In this document: positions 30,600-43,000 of the stretch, piece by piece | Numbering within the stretch: the stretch's first letter is position 1 | Layout: each line of letters opens with the position of its first letter | Assembly (NCBI RefSeq): GCF_030445035.2 | Contig: NC_080677.1 | Coordinates: 930,001-994,000, forward strand | Source of the DNA: Dasypus novemcinctus | Taxonomy: Eukaryota > Chordata > Mammalia > Cingulata > Dasypodidae | Length of the DNA stretch: 64,000 nt | Direction of reading: 5' to 3' | The notes under the pieces: model-generated | Databases searched by the model: none | The model's input: the letters and a program-made list of their open reading frames with translations, nothing else | Told to the model about the DNA's origin: nothing | Made by a program: the position numbers and the translations under genes

Positions 30600-31001
30600 G
30601 GAAGTGGCTGTGGCTTAACAGATAGAGTGTCCACCCACCATATGGGAGGTCCAGGGTTCAAATCAGGGCCTCCTTAACCCGTGTGGAGCTGGCCCACGTG
30701 CAGTGCTGATGCACGCAAGGAGTGCTTTGCCACCCAGGGGTGTCCCCCGCGTAGGGAAGCCTCATGCGCAAGAGTTTGCCTGGTAAGGAGAGCCGCCCAG
30801 CGTGAAAGAAAGTGCACCTGACCAGGAATGGCACCGCACACACGGAGAGCTGATGCAGCAACATGATACAACACAAGGGACACAGATTCCCAGTGCCGCT
30901 GACAAGAATGCAAGCAGAGAGAAGAACACACAGCGAATAGACACAGAGAACAGAAAACTGGGGGAGGGGGAGAAATAAATAAAATAAACCTTTAAAAAAA
31001 A
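30600..31001 (+). mobile_element. DAS-type SINE 2
   Basis: Flanked by AAGAATGATGAG (30588-30599 and 31002-31013). Plus strand, with a more diverged tRNA head (GTGGCTTAACAGATAGAG, then GGTCCAGGGTTCAAATC) and the tail AAATAAATAAAATAAACCTTT(A)n. Older than SINEs 1 and 3. Confidence 0.9.
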
Positions 31002-31024
31002 AAGAATGATGAGAAAGATATAAG

Positions 31025-31110
31025 TAATATACAGACACGTACATGTACGTATACATTAACACATACATATACACATACACATACATATACATATATACAC
31101 AAACATATTT
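31025..31110. repeat. (CATATA)n microsatellite
   Basis: Alternating ACACATACATATAC units. Confidence 0.85.
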
Positions 31111-31284
31111 TTATATACACACTTTCAAAAGGCTTCCTTTGAATTTCTTCTCCAATTCACACATTTTCGAGTGACTCACCTCACTTTGTCTATACATTGT
31201 CTTATTCTTGATTTTAGTAGTTTTTACTGTTTTCCGTTGTTGCTAGTATGTGAAATTGAACATTTATGGATGAATTGATCTGTG

Positions 31285-31725
31285 TTTATGAACTGGTGGG
31301 TTGAATTACGTACCCCAGTTTAAGCACCTTCTTAATCTTAATCTGTGCCCCTGTGGGTGTGAAACTGCAAATAGGATGCCTTGAAGCTGTTATTTTTAGT
31401 TAGGGTGTGGCCACACTGGATGAGATTAGTCTAGATTACCCGAGTCCTTCCCAAACAGAACAAATTTAGGCATAGTCAGGGAAAGCCACGGGAAGGAGCC
31501 AGAAGCCAGAAGCCAACGCGCCCCAAGAGAAAGAGCACACCAAGGAATCCCAAGGCCCGTGGCAGGCAGCCCCAGAAAGCTGCCGACTTAGGGAGAAGGC
31601 ACTGCCCTGCCGATGCACTGCTTTGGACACTCCTAGCCCTGAAACCACGAGCCGGTCAGCTCGCATTCTTTAAGCCATCCCATGTTGTCAGCAGCCTGGA
31701 AACTCAGACGGCTACTGTATCACAC
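31285..31725. repeat. Ancient mammalian interspersed repeat, family not named
   Basis: Text such as GGTGGGTTGAATTACGTACCCCAG, TTAGGGTGTGGCCACACTGGATGAG and CCAGAAGCCAGAAGCCAACGCG is of a kind seen dispersed in mammalian genomes. The purine-rich middle is non-coding. Family unresolved. Confidence 0.45.
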
Positions 31726-31939
31726 AACTCTAAAAATTAGTCACCAGTTTATGTCCTTTGCCTGATTCTCTAATTTTTTCATCATTTTCATTTTACTAAT
31801 TATAGAAAGATCTGCTGTTTCTGAAAGTCAAATAAAGTTCTATTTCTATTCAATTTTCTTTTAAAATATTTCTATGTTATCATCATCTTTTTTCTTCACT
31901 ACAAATTTTTTATTTTTCCAGCTCCTGGTCTCTGGTCTG

Positions 31940-32065
31940 ATTTCCTTTTTTTTTTTTTTTTAATCTTTATTATTTTTTTTTAAAAAAGATACATAGGTCG
32001 CACAAAATGTTACATTAAAAAATATAAGAGGTTCCCATATACTCCACTCTCCACTCCCCCACACT
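31940..32065 (-). mobile_element. Short L1 3' end insertion
   Basis: T-run of about 18, then TAAGAGGTTCCCATATACTCCACTC, the terminal L1 3' UTR words on the minus strand. Strongly 5'-truncated. Confidence 0.75.
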
Positions 32066-32394
32066 ACTATGAAATTTTTATCAGAGACATTTGTTGGTTA
32101 ATAAAAAGTGTAAAGAAGGAAAAATTTAAAAATGACTATGCATTCTGATAATTAACACGCTGATAATTTTTCACAAATTATTCATTTCTTCCTTGCATAT
32201 TCAAAATTTTTTATATGATTTTATGCATTTTGTATTGCTGTTACACTATAAATGTATCTAATTTCATAAAGATTATCTGCAAATCTCGTTAGCCACAAAA
32301 TATTTTATTACAAAGATATATTATAATTTATTTAACCTAGTTTTAGATATTTAATTTTCCACAATTTTTATTTGCAAATAATAATATGCACATG

Positions 32395-33296
32395 TTTTTT
32401 TTTTTTTTTTTTAATTTTTTTATTTTTTATTGAATTTGTAATAATATTACATTAAAAATATATATGTGAGGTCCCATTCAACCCCACCCCCCCACCCCCC
32501 CTCTCCCCCCCCCCCAACAACACTCGTTCCCATCATCATGACACATCCATTGGATTTGGTAAGTACATCTTTGGGCACCTCTGCACCTCATATACATTGG
32601 TTCACATCATGGCCCATACTCTCCTCTATTCCATCATGTAGGCCCTGTGAGGATTTACAATGTCCGGTGATTACCTCTGAAGCACCATCCAGGGCAGCTC
32701 CATGTCCCTAAGACGCCTCCACCTCTCATCTCTTCCTGCCTTTCCCCATACCCTTTGTCCATTATGTCCACTTTTCCCAATCCAATGCCACCTCTTCTAT
32801 GTGGACACTGGATTGGTTGTGTCCATTGCACCTTTATGTCAAGAGGAGGCTCAGATTCCACCTGGATGCTGGATGCAATCCTCCCATTTTCAGTTGTAAT
32901 CACTCTAGGCTCCATGGTGTGGTGGTTGTCCTTCTTCACCTCCATCTTAGCTGAGTGTGGTAAGTCCAATAAATCAGATTGTAGGTGCTGGAGTCTGTTG
33001 AGGCTCAGGATCTGGCTATCACATTGTCAGTCCAGAGATTCAAATCCCCTAAATATATCTTAAACCCCAACATTAACTGCACCTCCAGCACATTAGCATG
33101 AAAGTCTTATGAAGGGAGATCCCATCTGAGTCCAGATTCATCACACATAAACACCATTTCCAAAGAGGGGCCATCTGCCCTGGTAGTTAACCCCATCGGC
33201 CATGACCATAACTCCCATGGGTCTCTTTAGCCCTCAAAGGAACCAATATCTGGGGGTTGTATCTGCTTTATCTGTCTCTCTGACTCTGCTCAGTTG
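32395..33296 (-). mobile_element. L1 3' UTR-only insertion with 15-bp duplication
   Basis: Flanked by AATAATATGCACATG (32380-32394 and 33297-33311). Starts with a T-run (minus-strand tail) and ends CTGACTCTGCTCAGTTG, the same junction text found at the ORF2 end of the long L1 (about 40010). The copy therefore holds almost exactly the 3' UTR, 902 bp. It contains a C-rich/A-poor block near 32487-32517. Confidence 0.9.
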
Positions 33297-33379
33297 AATA
33301 ATATGCACATGTTAATGTACACATATCGTTCATATTGATAAGAACTTCCACGGTGCAGTATCTTTAAATGAGGATTTTT

Positions 33380-33749
33380 TTTTTTTTTTAAAGATTTATT
33401 TATTTATTTAATTCCCCCCCCTCCCCTGGTTGTCTGTTCTTGGTGTCTATTTGCTGCGTCTTGTTTCTTTGTCCGCTTCTGTTGTCGTCAGTGGCACGGG
33501 AAGTGTGGGCGGCGCCATTCCTGGGCAGGCTGCACTTTCTTTTCACGCTGGGCGGCTTTCCTCACGGGCGCACTCCTTGCGCGTGGGGCTCCCCACGCGG
33601 GGGACACCTTGCGTGGCACGGCACTCCTTTGCGCGCATCAGCGCTGCGCATGGCCAGCTCCACACGGGTCAAGGAGGCCCGGGGTTTGAACCGTGGACCT
33701 CCCATATGGTAGACGGATGCCCTAACCACTGGGCCAAAGTCCGTTTCCC
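33380..33749 (-). mobile_element. DAS-type SINE 3
   Basis: Flanked by TAAATGAGGATTTTT (33365-33379 and 33750-33764). Very close to SINE 1 in sequence, so both belong to a young subfamily. Open frames inside are SINE translations. Confidence 0.93.
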
Positions 33750-33764
33750 TAAATGAGGATTTTT

Positions 33765-34765
33765 AAGACTCTTGAAACACAAGGCAAGGTGCTATGTGAC
33801 CATTTACTGTGCTGCTTTGTGACTCCTGGTGGTTTCTTTCAATCTGCAGTTTCCTCCTGTCTTTTGACTCTGGGAAAAGTGATATTGGTTCATCTACTTA
33901 AAATAATATATTTTAAAATAAATACTAAAATTATAGGCATAGGTAAATGAAGAAACAGAGTTCTTGGGATAGATTGCAATGAATTATACTTTAATCCAGT
34001 AATGTTTGGTACAGGTTTAATGTTTGCTCTCTGGAATAAAAAGTATACATTATATATTTACAAAAGTTTATTATGGAGCCCATTGATATAAATGATATGT
34101 TGCAATTTATAAATACTAATAAATATGTATTTATAGTATATGTGCTACATGAGGCTGTGTTTACTAATTGGCTCTCCAGATGATTAAAAATGTAACAATT
34201 GGCTCTCATGATCTACTGAGAGGGGTCTACAGTACACCACTGCTTAACTCCAAATATAATGAGAGATTTACCTGCAGACAGTTTAGGTATCAATGTCTCA
34301 TCATGAAAACTGCAGTACTTTCTCTACCACCCAGACCTGCAGCCAAGGGGAATTAGCTTCAACTCTTCTAGATGATTTCACAGCTATATCTCCAAATTTT
34401 GAAATAATATCTTAGTTTTCTTGCTTATCATTATTAGATAACTGTATTGGCTTCCTACATTGTTCTACAACCCATATCACCTATCATAATTTCATTATAA
34501 TCATTGGTTAAATCAATGGACAGTATTTACAATATTATGAAAATGTACCTTTAAGCCACATGGTTAAACATTCTTCCTTTCTTATAAATTTCTTAATATT
34601 TTCCTCCCTTCTTTCCTCCCTCGCTCTCTTCCTTCCATCCTTCTTTCCCCCATCCTTCCTTCTCTCCCTTCCTTCCTTTATAATTTTCTCCCATATATTC
34701 CAATATCTTTATTTTCATGCACTTGATGTCAGTTCTACTTTATTTCATTTTTCCTGCAGAATTCT
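33765..34765. other. No gene; CT-rich tract inside
   Basis: AT-rich sequence. A polypyrimidine (CCTT)n-like tract occupies about 34600-34680. Nothing else recognisable. Confidence 0.45.
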
Positions 34766-34935
34766 GCTTTTGTTTCCTATTGCTGCAAATCAAGTCATCA
34801 CAAACTAAGCAGCTTGAAGCAGCACAGGTTCTCATGTTTTCTGTGGGTCGGGGGTCCTGACTCAGGCTTCACAGGAAGGCAAGCAGGGCTGCTGGGAGGG
34901 CTGCGTTCCCCTCTAGAGCCCCGCTCCTGTGGTTG
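34766..34935. repeat. Ancient interspersed repeat fragment
   Basis: GTTTCCTATTGCTGCAAATCAAGTCATCACAAACTAAGCAGC resembles the widespread mammalian repeat that starts with tissue-independent TTGCTG..AACAAA text, as also seen at 60670. Short and diverged. Confidence 0.4.
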
Positions 34936-35059
34936 ACCACAGAATTCAGTTTCTTTTCTTTAAACTGTGATTTTTTTTCTCTTTGATGTATATTCTTTGT
35001 TTTTTAAAAATTTGTTTCACTATTTTGCAAAATTTGTTCTAGGGGACTTTCCCTTTTAT

Positions 35060-36690
35060 TCCTCTTTTTAAAAAATATGTATTTTTACTTTTTCTAAAAG
35101 TTACTTAGATTACATAAAATGTTACATAAAAAATGTAAGGGATTTCCATATGCCCTACTTCCCACATCATCCATTTTCCCCCACATTAACAACTTCTTTC
35201 ATTAGTGTGGTACACTCATTGCAATTGATAAGCACATTTTGGAGCATTGCCAGCAAGCATGGACTATAGCTTTACTGTAGTTTACTCTCTCTTCCACTCA
35301 GTTCTGTAGATCATGGCAGGATGTATAATGGCTTGTTTCTGTCATTGCAATTTCATTCAGGACAATTCCAAGTCCTGAAAATGTCCCCATATTACACCTG
35401 TTTTTCCCTCTCCCTGCCTTCAGCACCTCCTGTGGCCACTGTCTTCACATCAATGATATCATTTCTTCCATTGCCAAAATCACAATATGTCTATAGTAGA
35501 ATACCAGTAAGTCCACTCTAGTCCATATTGTATTCCCCAATCCTGAGGATTCTGGGATGGTGATGCCCACCTCTAATTGAGAGGGGGTTTCGATCCCATA
35601 TGGCTGATGGATGGGACTCTTTTGATTGCCACTTTAGACACTCTCAGTTCCTTGGTGTGGTGGTTGTCCATTTTTACCTCCTTATTAGTTGTCCTGGGTG
35701 AGTCCAAAGAACAGGAGAAAATGTGCTGCAACCCTGCTGAGGCTTAGGGCCCAGCTGTCACATGGACAGCCCAAAGATTCAAGTCTCTTGGACGAGCACC
35801 TACCAAGTCCAGCACCAACTATAAGTTCAAATAGAAGGGACAGAAGAGGCAGGTGTAGAGAAGTCACAATTGAGTCCAACTCTGTCACACTTGGGAGCAC
35901 AAACTCCAAAGAAGGGCCCACTAGCAAGACACCAAACTCCAGAGTGATCTGCTTTGACCATAGGACCTGGCTGTCTCTAGAGCCCTCAGGAGCACTACTA
36001 TTTGGGGTAGTATCCACTTTGGTAGTCTATGTGATCCTGCTGAGATGTTCATAAGCGTTACCTCTGAGATGACCTCCCAACTCACTTTCAAGTCTTTTAG
36101 CCATGTAAATTCATTTGTCCTTACCTTTCCCCCCTTTTCTTCAAGGTCTTTTTCCAGTTGCATTGCTAGTTGCTGCTTGGTAGTAATCCCTTGATGGCAG
36201 GGAGGCTCATCCCCAAGAGTCATATCTCACACTGCGGGGAAGGTAATGCATTTATATGCTGAATTTGGCTTAGGGAGAGGTCACATTTGAGCAACATGGA
36301 GACTCTCGGGAGGTAATTCTTAGGCACCCTACAGCACTAGGCTAAGTTGCAATTTCAAGAGCAAAAGCTCAAAAGCTTAGTCATCAATATCAAGGACCCA
36401 TGAATGAACCATCCTTCTTCACTAGTCATTGCCCCTGTACTTGGGGGATCATTGTTGTAACATTAGAGAATGTGGCAGAGCACCCCAGAATGGGAATGTA
36501 ATATTTTTTAAATTATTGTGTGAATTTTTACCCACTGTGACTACCCCATGAACATTTGAACACATTTATACACCTTATATGCATGCCCAAGTGAACTTCC
36601 TCCTATGTATCTCCCATCACTGACACCCCACACCAATGATTTTCCTCTGCCACAGTTGTAATCCTTCTGTGATCCAAAACTTCTTCAAAA
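35060..36690 (-). mobile_element. Long L1 3' UTR fragment
   Basis: Colinear with the family: TTAGATTACATAAAATGTTACAT, GTGGTACACTCATTGCAATTG, CATGGACTATAG, GTCCTGAAAATG, CTGAGGATTCTGGGATGGTGATG, GTCACATGGACAG and GGGAGGCTCATCCCC. It reaches farther upstream than the 902-bp copy. Open frames (for example 35685-36054 on both strands) are coincidental. Confidence 0.82.
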
Positions 36691-36815
36691 ATGGAGCCAA
36701 GAATATTGACAAATACAATTAATAGGAAAATGAAATATTAATGATAGGTTTAAACATAAGAAATAAAATACATAATAATTTAGAAAAACTAAAACTGAAA
36801 TAAAAATTAAAAATT

Positions 36816-37190
36816 GGGGAAACGGACTTGGCCCAGTGATCAGGGCATCCGTCTACCACATGGGAGGTCCGTGGTTCAAACCCCGGGCCTCCTTGACTGG
36901 TGTGGAGCTGGCCCATGTGCAGTGCTGATGCGCGCAAGGAGTGCTGCGCCACGCAGGGGTGTCCCCCGCGTAGGGGAGCCCCGCACACAAGGAGTGCGCC
37001 CTGTAAGGAGAGCCGCCCAGCGCGAAAGAAAGTGCAGCCTGCACAGGAATGGCGCCGCACACACTTCCTGTGTCGCTGACAACAACAGAAGCGGACAAAG
37101 AAACAAGACGCAGCAAATTAGACAGAGAACAGACAATTGGGGGAGGGGGGTGAATTAAATACATAAATAAATAAATCTTTTAAAAAAATT
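36816..37190 (+). mobile_element. DAS-type SINE 4
   Basis: GGGGAAACGGACTTGGCCCAGTGATCAGGGC head, B-box-like GGTTCAAACC, internal CGCGCAAGGAGTGC, and AAATAAATAAATCTTTT(A)n tail. A-rich flanks blur the duplication. It lies between L1 3' UTR copies. Confidence 0.9.
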
Positions 37191-37327
37191 ATAAAAAAAT
37201 AAAAAATTAGATTATTAAAAAGATAATGAAAAATATTAAACACATTTTTGATGTTTTGCTTTTCATCACTATAATACATGTTGTCTTGTATGTACAGTGA
37301 CATTTTCTTCCATTTCTTCCCCAGTGT

Positions 37328-38250
37328 CTTACTTTTTTTTTTCATTTTGAATTCAAAGAAGTTTTAGGTCATGGTAAAGTCACATACAGAATATAGGGGA
37401 CTCCCATATACCCAACATCCTCCTCCTTTTTCCCCCTCCCATATTAATAACCTTTTTATATGTGGATGGTACATTTGTTACAACTGATGTACAAATATTG
37501 AAACATAGCTACTAACCATGGTCAATGGTTTACATTATGGTTTACATTTTAGACCATAGTCTTTTATAAATTTTTGATGAAACTTAGCATGGCCTGTATC
37601 CATCATTGCAAGATCACACAGAACACTTCCATTGCCCCCTAAATCCCCTCTCTTCCATTTATTCTACTCCTCCCTCCCCCTCATCTGAGGGCCCATGGCA
37701 ACCACCAGGCTTCACTCCTTGAAGGACAAGATTCATAGTTACTTGCAACAACACTGAGGCTTGACACACTGGTCTGTCCTCTCCTATTAGGAACTACCCA
37801 TGCTCTCAAAAGACACCCACACCTCTGTTGGAGAACATATCAGGCCTCCCCAGGATGGTGTCCAACTCCTTCCTGCTCATTATGTGGGTCTTCACCCATT
37901 GACACAATACACTATGACAAAATGAGCCCTTGCATATTATCTAGAAGACTGCCCCAGGTGTGCCCTGTCCCAAATGCCCCTCCCATCCAACACCCTAAAC
38001 CAGTAATCCTTCTTTGTCATATTGCCAAAAGAGCTTTCCCAACATTGTAGTTTCTACCAGATACCCACCAATCCCGTGTTCACCTGCTCTCTCCCCCAAC
38101 CCTGCCCCCAGTTCCATGAACTGTACAACTCACCCTCCCCAACCTACACCTTGTCAAACTTGTACCACCCAACCCAATAGAATTACTATCCCCCTGTCAT
38201 ATCCCTTAACTGTATAACTACTCACTTCCATTTTGTCATAGATTTCACCC
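37328..38250 (-). mobile_element. L1 3' UTR fragment, older subfamily
   Basis: T-run, TTTTAGGTCATGGTAAAGTCACATACAGAATATAGGGG, GGTACATTTGTTACAACTGATG, ACCATGGTCAATGG. It shares text in inverted orientation with 39350-39560. Confidence 0.7.
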
Positions 38251-38280
38251 ATATGTGAGTTGGCTCACAAACTTTTTCTC

Positions 38281-39240
38281 CCTTTTTTTTTCTTTATTTT
38301 TTAAAAATGTCACATTCAAAAAATATAAGAGGTCCCCATATACTCCCCAGCCCCTTCACCCCACTCCTTCCACATCAAAAACCTCTTTCATCATCATGGC
38401 ACATTCTTTGCCTTTGGTGAATACATTTTGGAGCACTGCTGCACCACATGAATAGTGATTTACATTGTAGTTTACACTCTCCCCCAGTCCACCCAGGGGG
38501 CCATGGCAGGACATATAGTGTCCAGCATCTGTCCCTGCAGTACCACGCAGGACAACCTCAAGTCCTGAAAATGCCCCCACACTGTATTTCTTCTTCCCTC
38601 TCTCTACCCTCAGCAACTACCGTGGCCACTTTCTCCACATCACTACTACAATTTCTTCCCTTACTAATCACAGTAGTTCCCCAGCAGAACACCAGTAAGT
38701 CCACTCTAATCCATACTCTATTCCTGCATCCTGTGGACCTTGGGATGCTTATGTCCCCTCCCCCTCTATATCTAGAGAGGGCTGAGATTCCACATGGAAG
38801 ATGGATGCAATTCTCCTGCTTGCAGTTGTAGGCACTCTTGGCTCCCTGATGTGATGGTTGACCTTCTTCACCTCCCTGTTAGCTGGCTGGAGTAAGTCCA
38901 ATAAACCAGAGAGTAGGAGTTACAAGTCTGCTGAGACTCAGGGCCTGGCTATCACATGGACAGTCCAGAGATTCAGGTCTCCTGAGCATACACCAACCTC
39001 AGCACCAACCACAGGTTCAGTAAAAATGACAGACGAGGCATGTGTAGAAAGGTCACATCTGAGTCCAACTCCATCACATTCAGGAACACAAATTCCAAAG
39101 TAGGGACAACTGACATGGCACTGAACTCCATCCTGGGGAGGACTGATATTCTCAAACAGAGGGAATTGTGCCCCTCTAGAGAAATGGTGGCTCCCAATGG
39201 GTTAGGGCAGTTGAGTATGTCAAATCCTCAACATTGTTGC
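38281..39240 (-). mobile_element. L1 3' UTR fragment, younger subfamily
   Basis: T-rich start, ATATAAGAGGTCCCCATATACTCC, then TTGGTGAATACATTTTGGAGCACTGCTGC, AGTCCTGAAAATGCCCCC, GATGGATGCAATTCTCC and GGCTATCACATGGACAGTCC, as in the copies at 32.4 and 35.1 kb. Confidence 0.82.
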
Positions 39241-39244
39241 AAGT

Positions 39245-39662
39245 ATCTGTGAATATGGTCCTTCAAGTAATGAAGATTGATTGTCACTGTGGGCCCTGAG
39301 GGGCAGGGGAGAGAGGTATTGAATAGGTGGAATCAGTGTAACTGTGGGGCAATGTAAGTGTTCCACAAGATCATGCAATGATGGATATAGGACATGTTAA
39401 ATTACACCAAAAATGTATAAAAGTCTACAGGCTAAAATGTAAACCATAATGTAAACCAAAATGGAACCATGTTTGAAAGTTATGTTTCAATATCTGTACA
39501 TCAGCTGCAGCAAATATAATATGAATATGTAAAAAGATCATTGCTTGGGGGGGATGGAGTGTTTGATGTTGGATATGTGGGAGTACCCGATATTGTATAT
39601 GTGAATTGCTGTGATCTAAAACTTTTGTGAATACAAACTTAATAATTATTTTTTAAAAAAGA
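39245..39662 (+). mobile_element. L1 3' UTR fragment, plus strand
   Basis: The opposite orientation from its neighbours: ATGCAATGATGGATATAGGAC, TGTAAACCATAATGTAAACC, GTACATCAGCTGCAGC, AAAACTTTTGTGAATACAAAC, then an A-rich end. With 37328-38250 it forms an inverted L1 3' UTR pair. Confidence 0.65.
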
Positions 39663-40033
39663 AAGGATGTAGACACTGGGGAAGAAATGAAAGAAATTGC
39701 CTTGCCACTGTACATTGGCAATACCTATTGCAGTGATGGAAGGTAAAACGTCAACGTGTTTTTCATTTTTTGATACCCCAATTTATTTTTACTTTATTTA
39801 ATTTTTCTAAATTAGTATGTATTCTATCTCTAACCCTTAAACCCATCACTATAGTTCATTTCACTATTAATGGAACTTGGGATTATTTTAGGATTCATTT
39901 TTGAAGAAGTTTTGGACCTCAGAGAGGTTCAACTATGGCAGGTGAGGAACACTGGTGTGGTGTTATTTTCTCCCTTTCTATTTCCTATAAATCTGTCTTC
40001 CAGAATTTAGCTCTCTGATTCTGCTCAATTTGC

Positions 40034-43000
40034 TTAATTCAGATCAGAGAGGTCATGTAATATTTTCCTTTCAATGCTAGGCTTACTATTCAACATATGG
40101 TCCTCAAGATTCATCCATGTTATCCCATGTGTTAGTATTGTATTCCTTCTTACAGCTGAGTAATATTCCCCTGTATGTATATACCACACTTTGTTTATCC
40201 ATTCATCTGTTGATGAGCATTTGGGTTGATTCCAACTTTTGGCAATAGTAAATAATATTGCTATGAATATTGGTGTGCATATATCTGTTTGTTTCCTTGC
40301 TTTCATTCTTCTGGGTATATACCCGGGAATGGAATTGCTGGATCATTTGGCAGTTCTATAGTTAGTTTTTTAAGGAACTGCCAAACTGTCCTCCACAATG
40401 GCTGGACCATATTACATTCCCACCAGCAATGGATGGGGGTTCCCATTCCTCCACATCCTCTCCAACACTTGTAGTCCTGCTTTTTAAATGGCTGCCAGTC
40501 TAATGAGGGTAAGATGATATCTCATTGCAGTTTTGATTTGCATTTCCCTATAGCTAGTGATGTTGAGCATCTTTACATGTGCTTTTTAGCCATCTGTATT
40601 TCTTATTTGGAGAAGTGTCTGTTGAAATGACTTGCTCATTTTAAAAATGGATTGTTTGTCTTTTTATTTTTGAGGTGTAGGATTTCTTCATATATGCTGG
40701 ATGTTAAATCCCTCAGATATATGGCTACCAAATATTTTCTCCCATTGGGTAGCTGCCTTTTCTCTTTCTTGACAAACTCCTTTGAGGTGCAAAAGGTTTT
40801 AATTTTGGGGAGATCCTATTTATCTATTTTTTTATTTCATTGCTCCTATTTTAGGTGTAAAGTTCATGAAACCATTTCTTAATATAAGGTCCTGTAGGTG
40901 CTTCCCTACATTATCTCCCAAGATCTCTATGGTCTTGGATCTTATATTTAGATCTTTGATTGATCTTGAGTTGATTTTTGTATATGGTGTGAGATGCTGT
41001 TCTTCTCATTCTTTTTGATTTGGATATCCAGTTCTCCAAGCACCATTTGTTGAAGAGGCCATTCTCTCCCAGCTGAGTGGGCTTGGTGGCCTTGTTGAAT
41101 ATCAGATGACTGTATATGCGAGGATCTATATCAGATCTCTCAATTTGGGGCCATTGGTTGGTATGTCTATCCTTGTGCCAATACCATGCAGTGTTGATGA
41201 CTGTAGCTTTGCAATTTATTAAAGTCAGGTAGTGTGATTCCTTCAATTTCATATTTCTTTTTCAATATATCTTTGGCTATTTGGGGCCTCTTGCCCTTCC
41301 AAGTGAATTTCATAGTTAAGTTTTTCCAACTTGGTGAAAAATGCTGTGTTGATTTTTATTGGAATTGCATTAAATCTGTAGATCAGTTTGGGTAGGACAG
41401 ACATCTTAATGATATTTAGTCTTCCCATCTATGAACAGGGAATTTTCTCCCATTTATTTAAGTTTTCTTTGATTTCCTTTAACAATGTTGTGTAGTTTTC
41501 TGTGTATAAGTCATTGACACCTTTAATTAAGTTTATTCCCAGGTATTTGATTCTTTTAATTGCTACTGTAAATGGGATTTGTTTTCTTCATTTCCTCCTC
41601 AGCTTGCTCATTATTGGTGTACAGAAATGTTACTGATTTTTGTGCATTGAACTTATAACCTGCAACTTTACTGAACTCATTTATAAGCTCTAGAAACTTT
41701 GTTGTAGATTTCTCAGGGCTTTCTATGTATAAGATCACATCATCTGCAAATAGCAAAATTTTGACTATGTCCTTTCCAATTTGGATGCTTTTTATATCTT
41801 CTTCTTGCCTAAGGGCTTGAGTAAGTACTTCTACACAATGTTAAAAAGGAGCAGTTATAGTGGGCATCCTTGTCTTGTTCCCGATCTTAGAAGGAAAGCT
41901 TTTAGCATTTCACCATTATATATGATGTTAGCTGTGAGTTTTTCAAATAGACCCTTTATCCTGTTAAGGAAGTTTCCTTCTATTCCAATTCTTTGCAGTG
42001 TTTTTATCAGGAAAGGGTGCTGTATTTTGTTGAATGCTTTTTCTGTGCCTGTAGAGATGGTCATGTGATTTTTTTCTTTTAGTCTCTTTAATGGTGTATT
42101 ACATTGATTGATTTTCTTAGGTTGAACCATCCTTGCATTCCAGGGATGAAGCCCACTTGATCATGGTGTATAATTCATTTGATGTGCTGTTGAATAATAT
42201 TAGCAAGTATTTTGTTGAGGATTTTAGCATCAGGTTCATCTGAGAGATTGATGTGTAATTTTCCTTTCTTGTGGCATCTTTGTTGGCTTTGACATTAGGG
42301 TAATGTCATCATAGAATGAGGTAGGCAATGTTCCTTCTACTTCTATATTTTGGAAGAGTTTAAGCAGGATTGGTGTTAGTTCCTTCTGGAATGTTTGGTA
42401 GAATTCACCTATGAAGCTGTCTGGACCTGGGCTCTTCTTATTTGGGAGGTTTTTGATGACTAACTCGACCTCCTTACTTGTGATTGGTCTGTTGATTTCT
42501 TCAATTTCTTCTTTCATCAATGTAGGCTGCTTGTGTGTGTCTAGGAATTTGTCCATTTCTTTTAAATTATCCTTCTTGTTGGCATATAATTTTTCAAAGT
42601 ATCCTCTTATGATACTCTTTATTTCTGTGGGGTCAGTGGTGATATCCCCTTCCTACTTTCTTATTTTGAGTATTTGCATATTTTCTCTTTTTTTCCTTGT
42701 TAGTCTAGCTAAAGGTTTGTCGATTTTATTGATCTTCTCAAAGAACCAGCTTATGGTTTTTAAAATTTTTTCTAGTGCTTTTTTTCTTTTGTATTTTATT
42801 CTATTCTGTGCTAATCTTTGTTATTCTCTTCTTTCTACTTCCTTTGGCATTAATTTGTTTTCTTTTTCTAATTCTTCTAGGTGTGCAGTTAGGTCTTTTA
42901 GCTCTTTCTTCTTTTTTGATGTATGCATTTTTGGCTATGAATTTCCCTCTCAGTACAGCTTTTGCTGCATCCCATAGGTTTTGATATGTTGTGCTGTCAT

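Noticed and set aside
36816-36890. A functional tRNA gene at the SINE head
   Set aside because: Only the promoter-box words are conserved; the cloverleaf is not maintained and the tail shows it is a SINE.
42411-42977. 188-codon plus-strand frame
   Set aside because: Antisense shadow of L1 ORF2; hydrophobic Ser/Phe/Leu content reflects the reverse strand.
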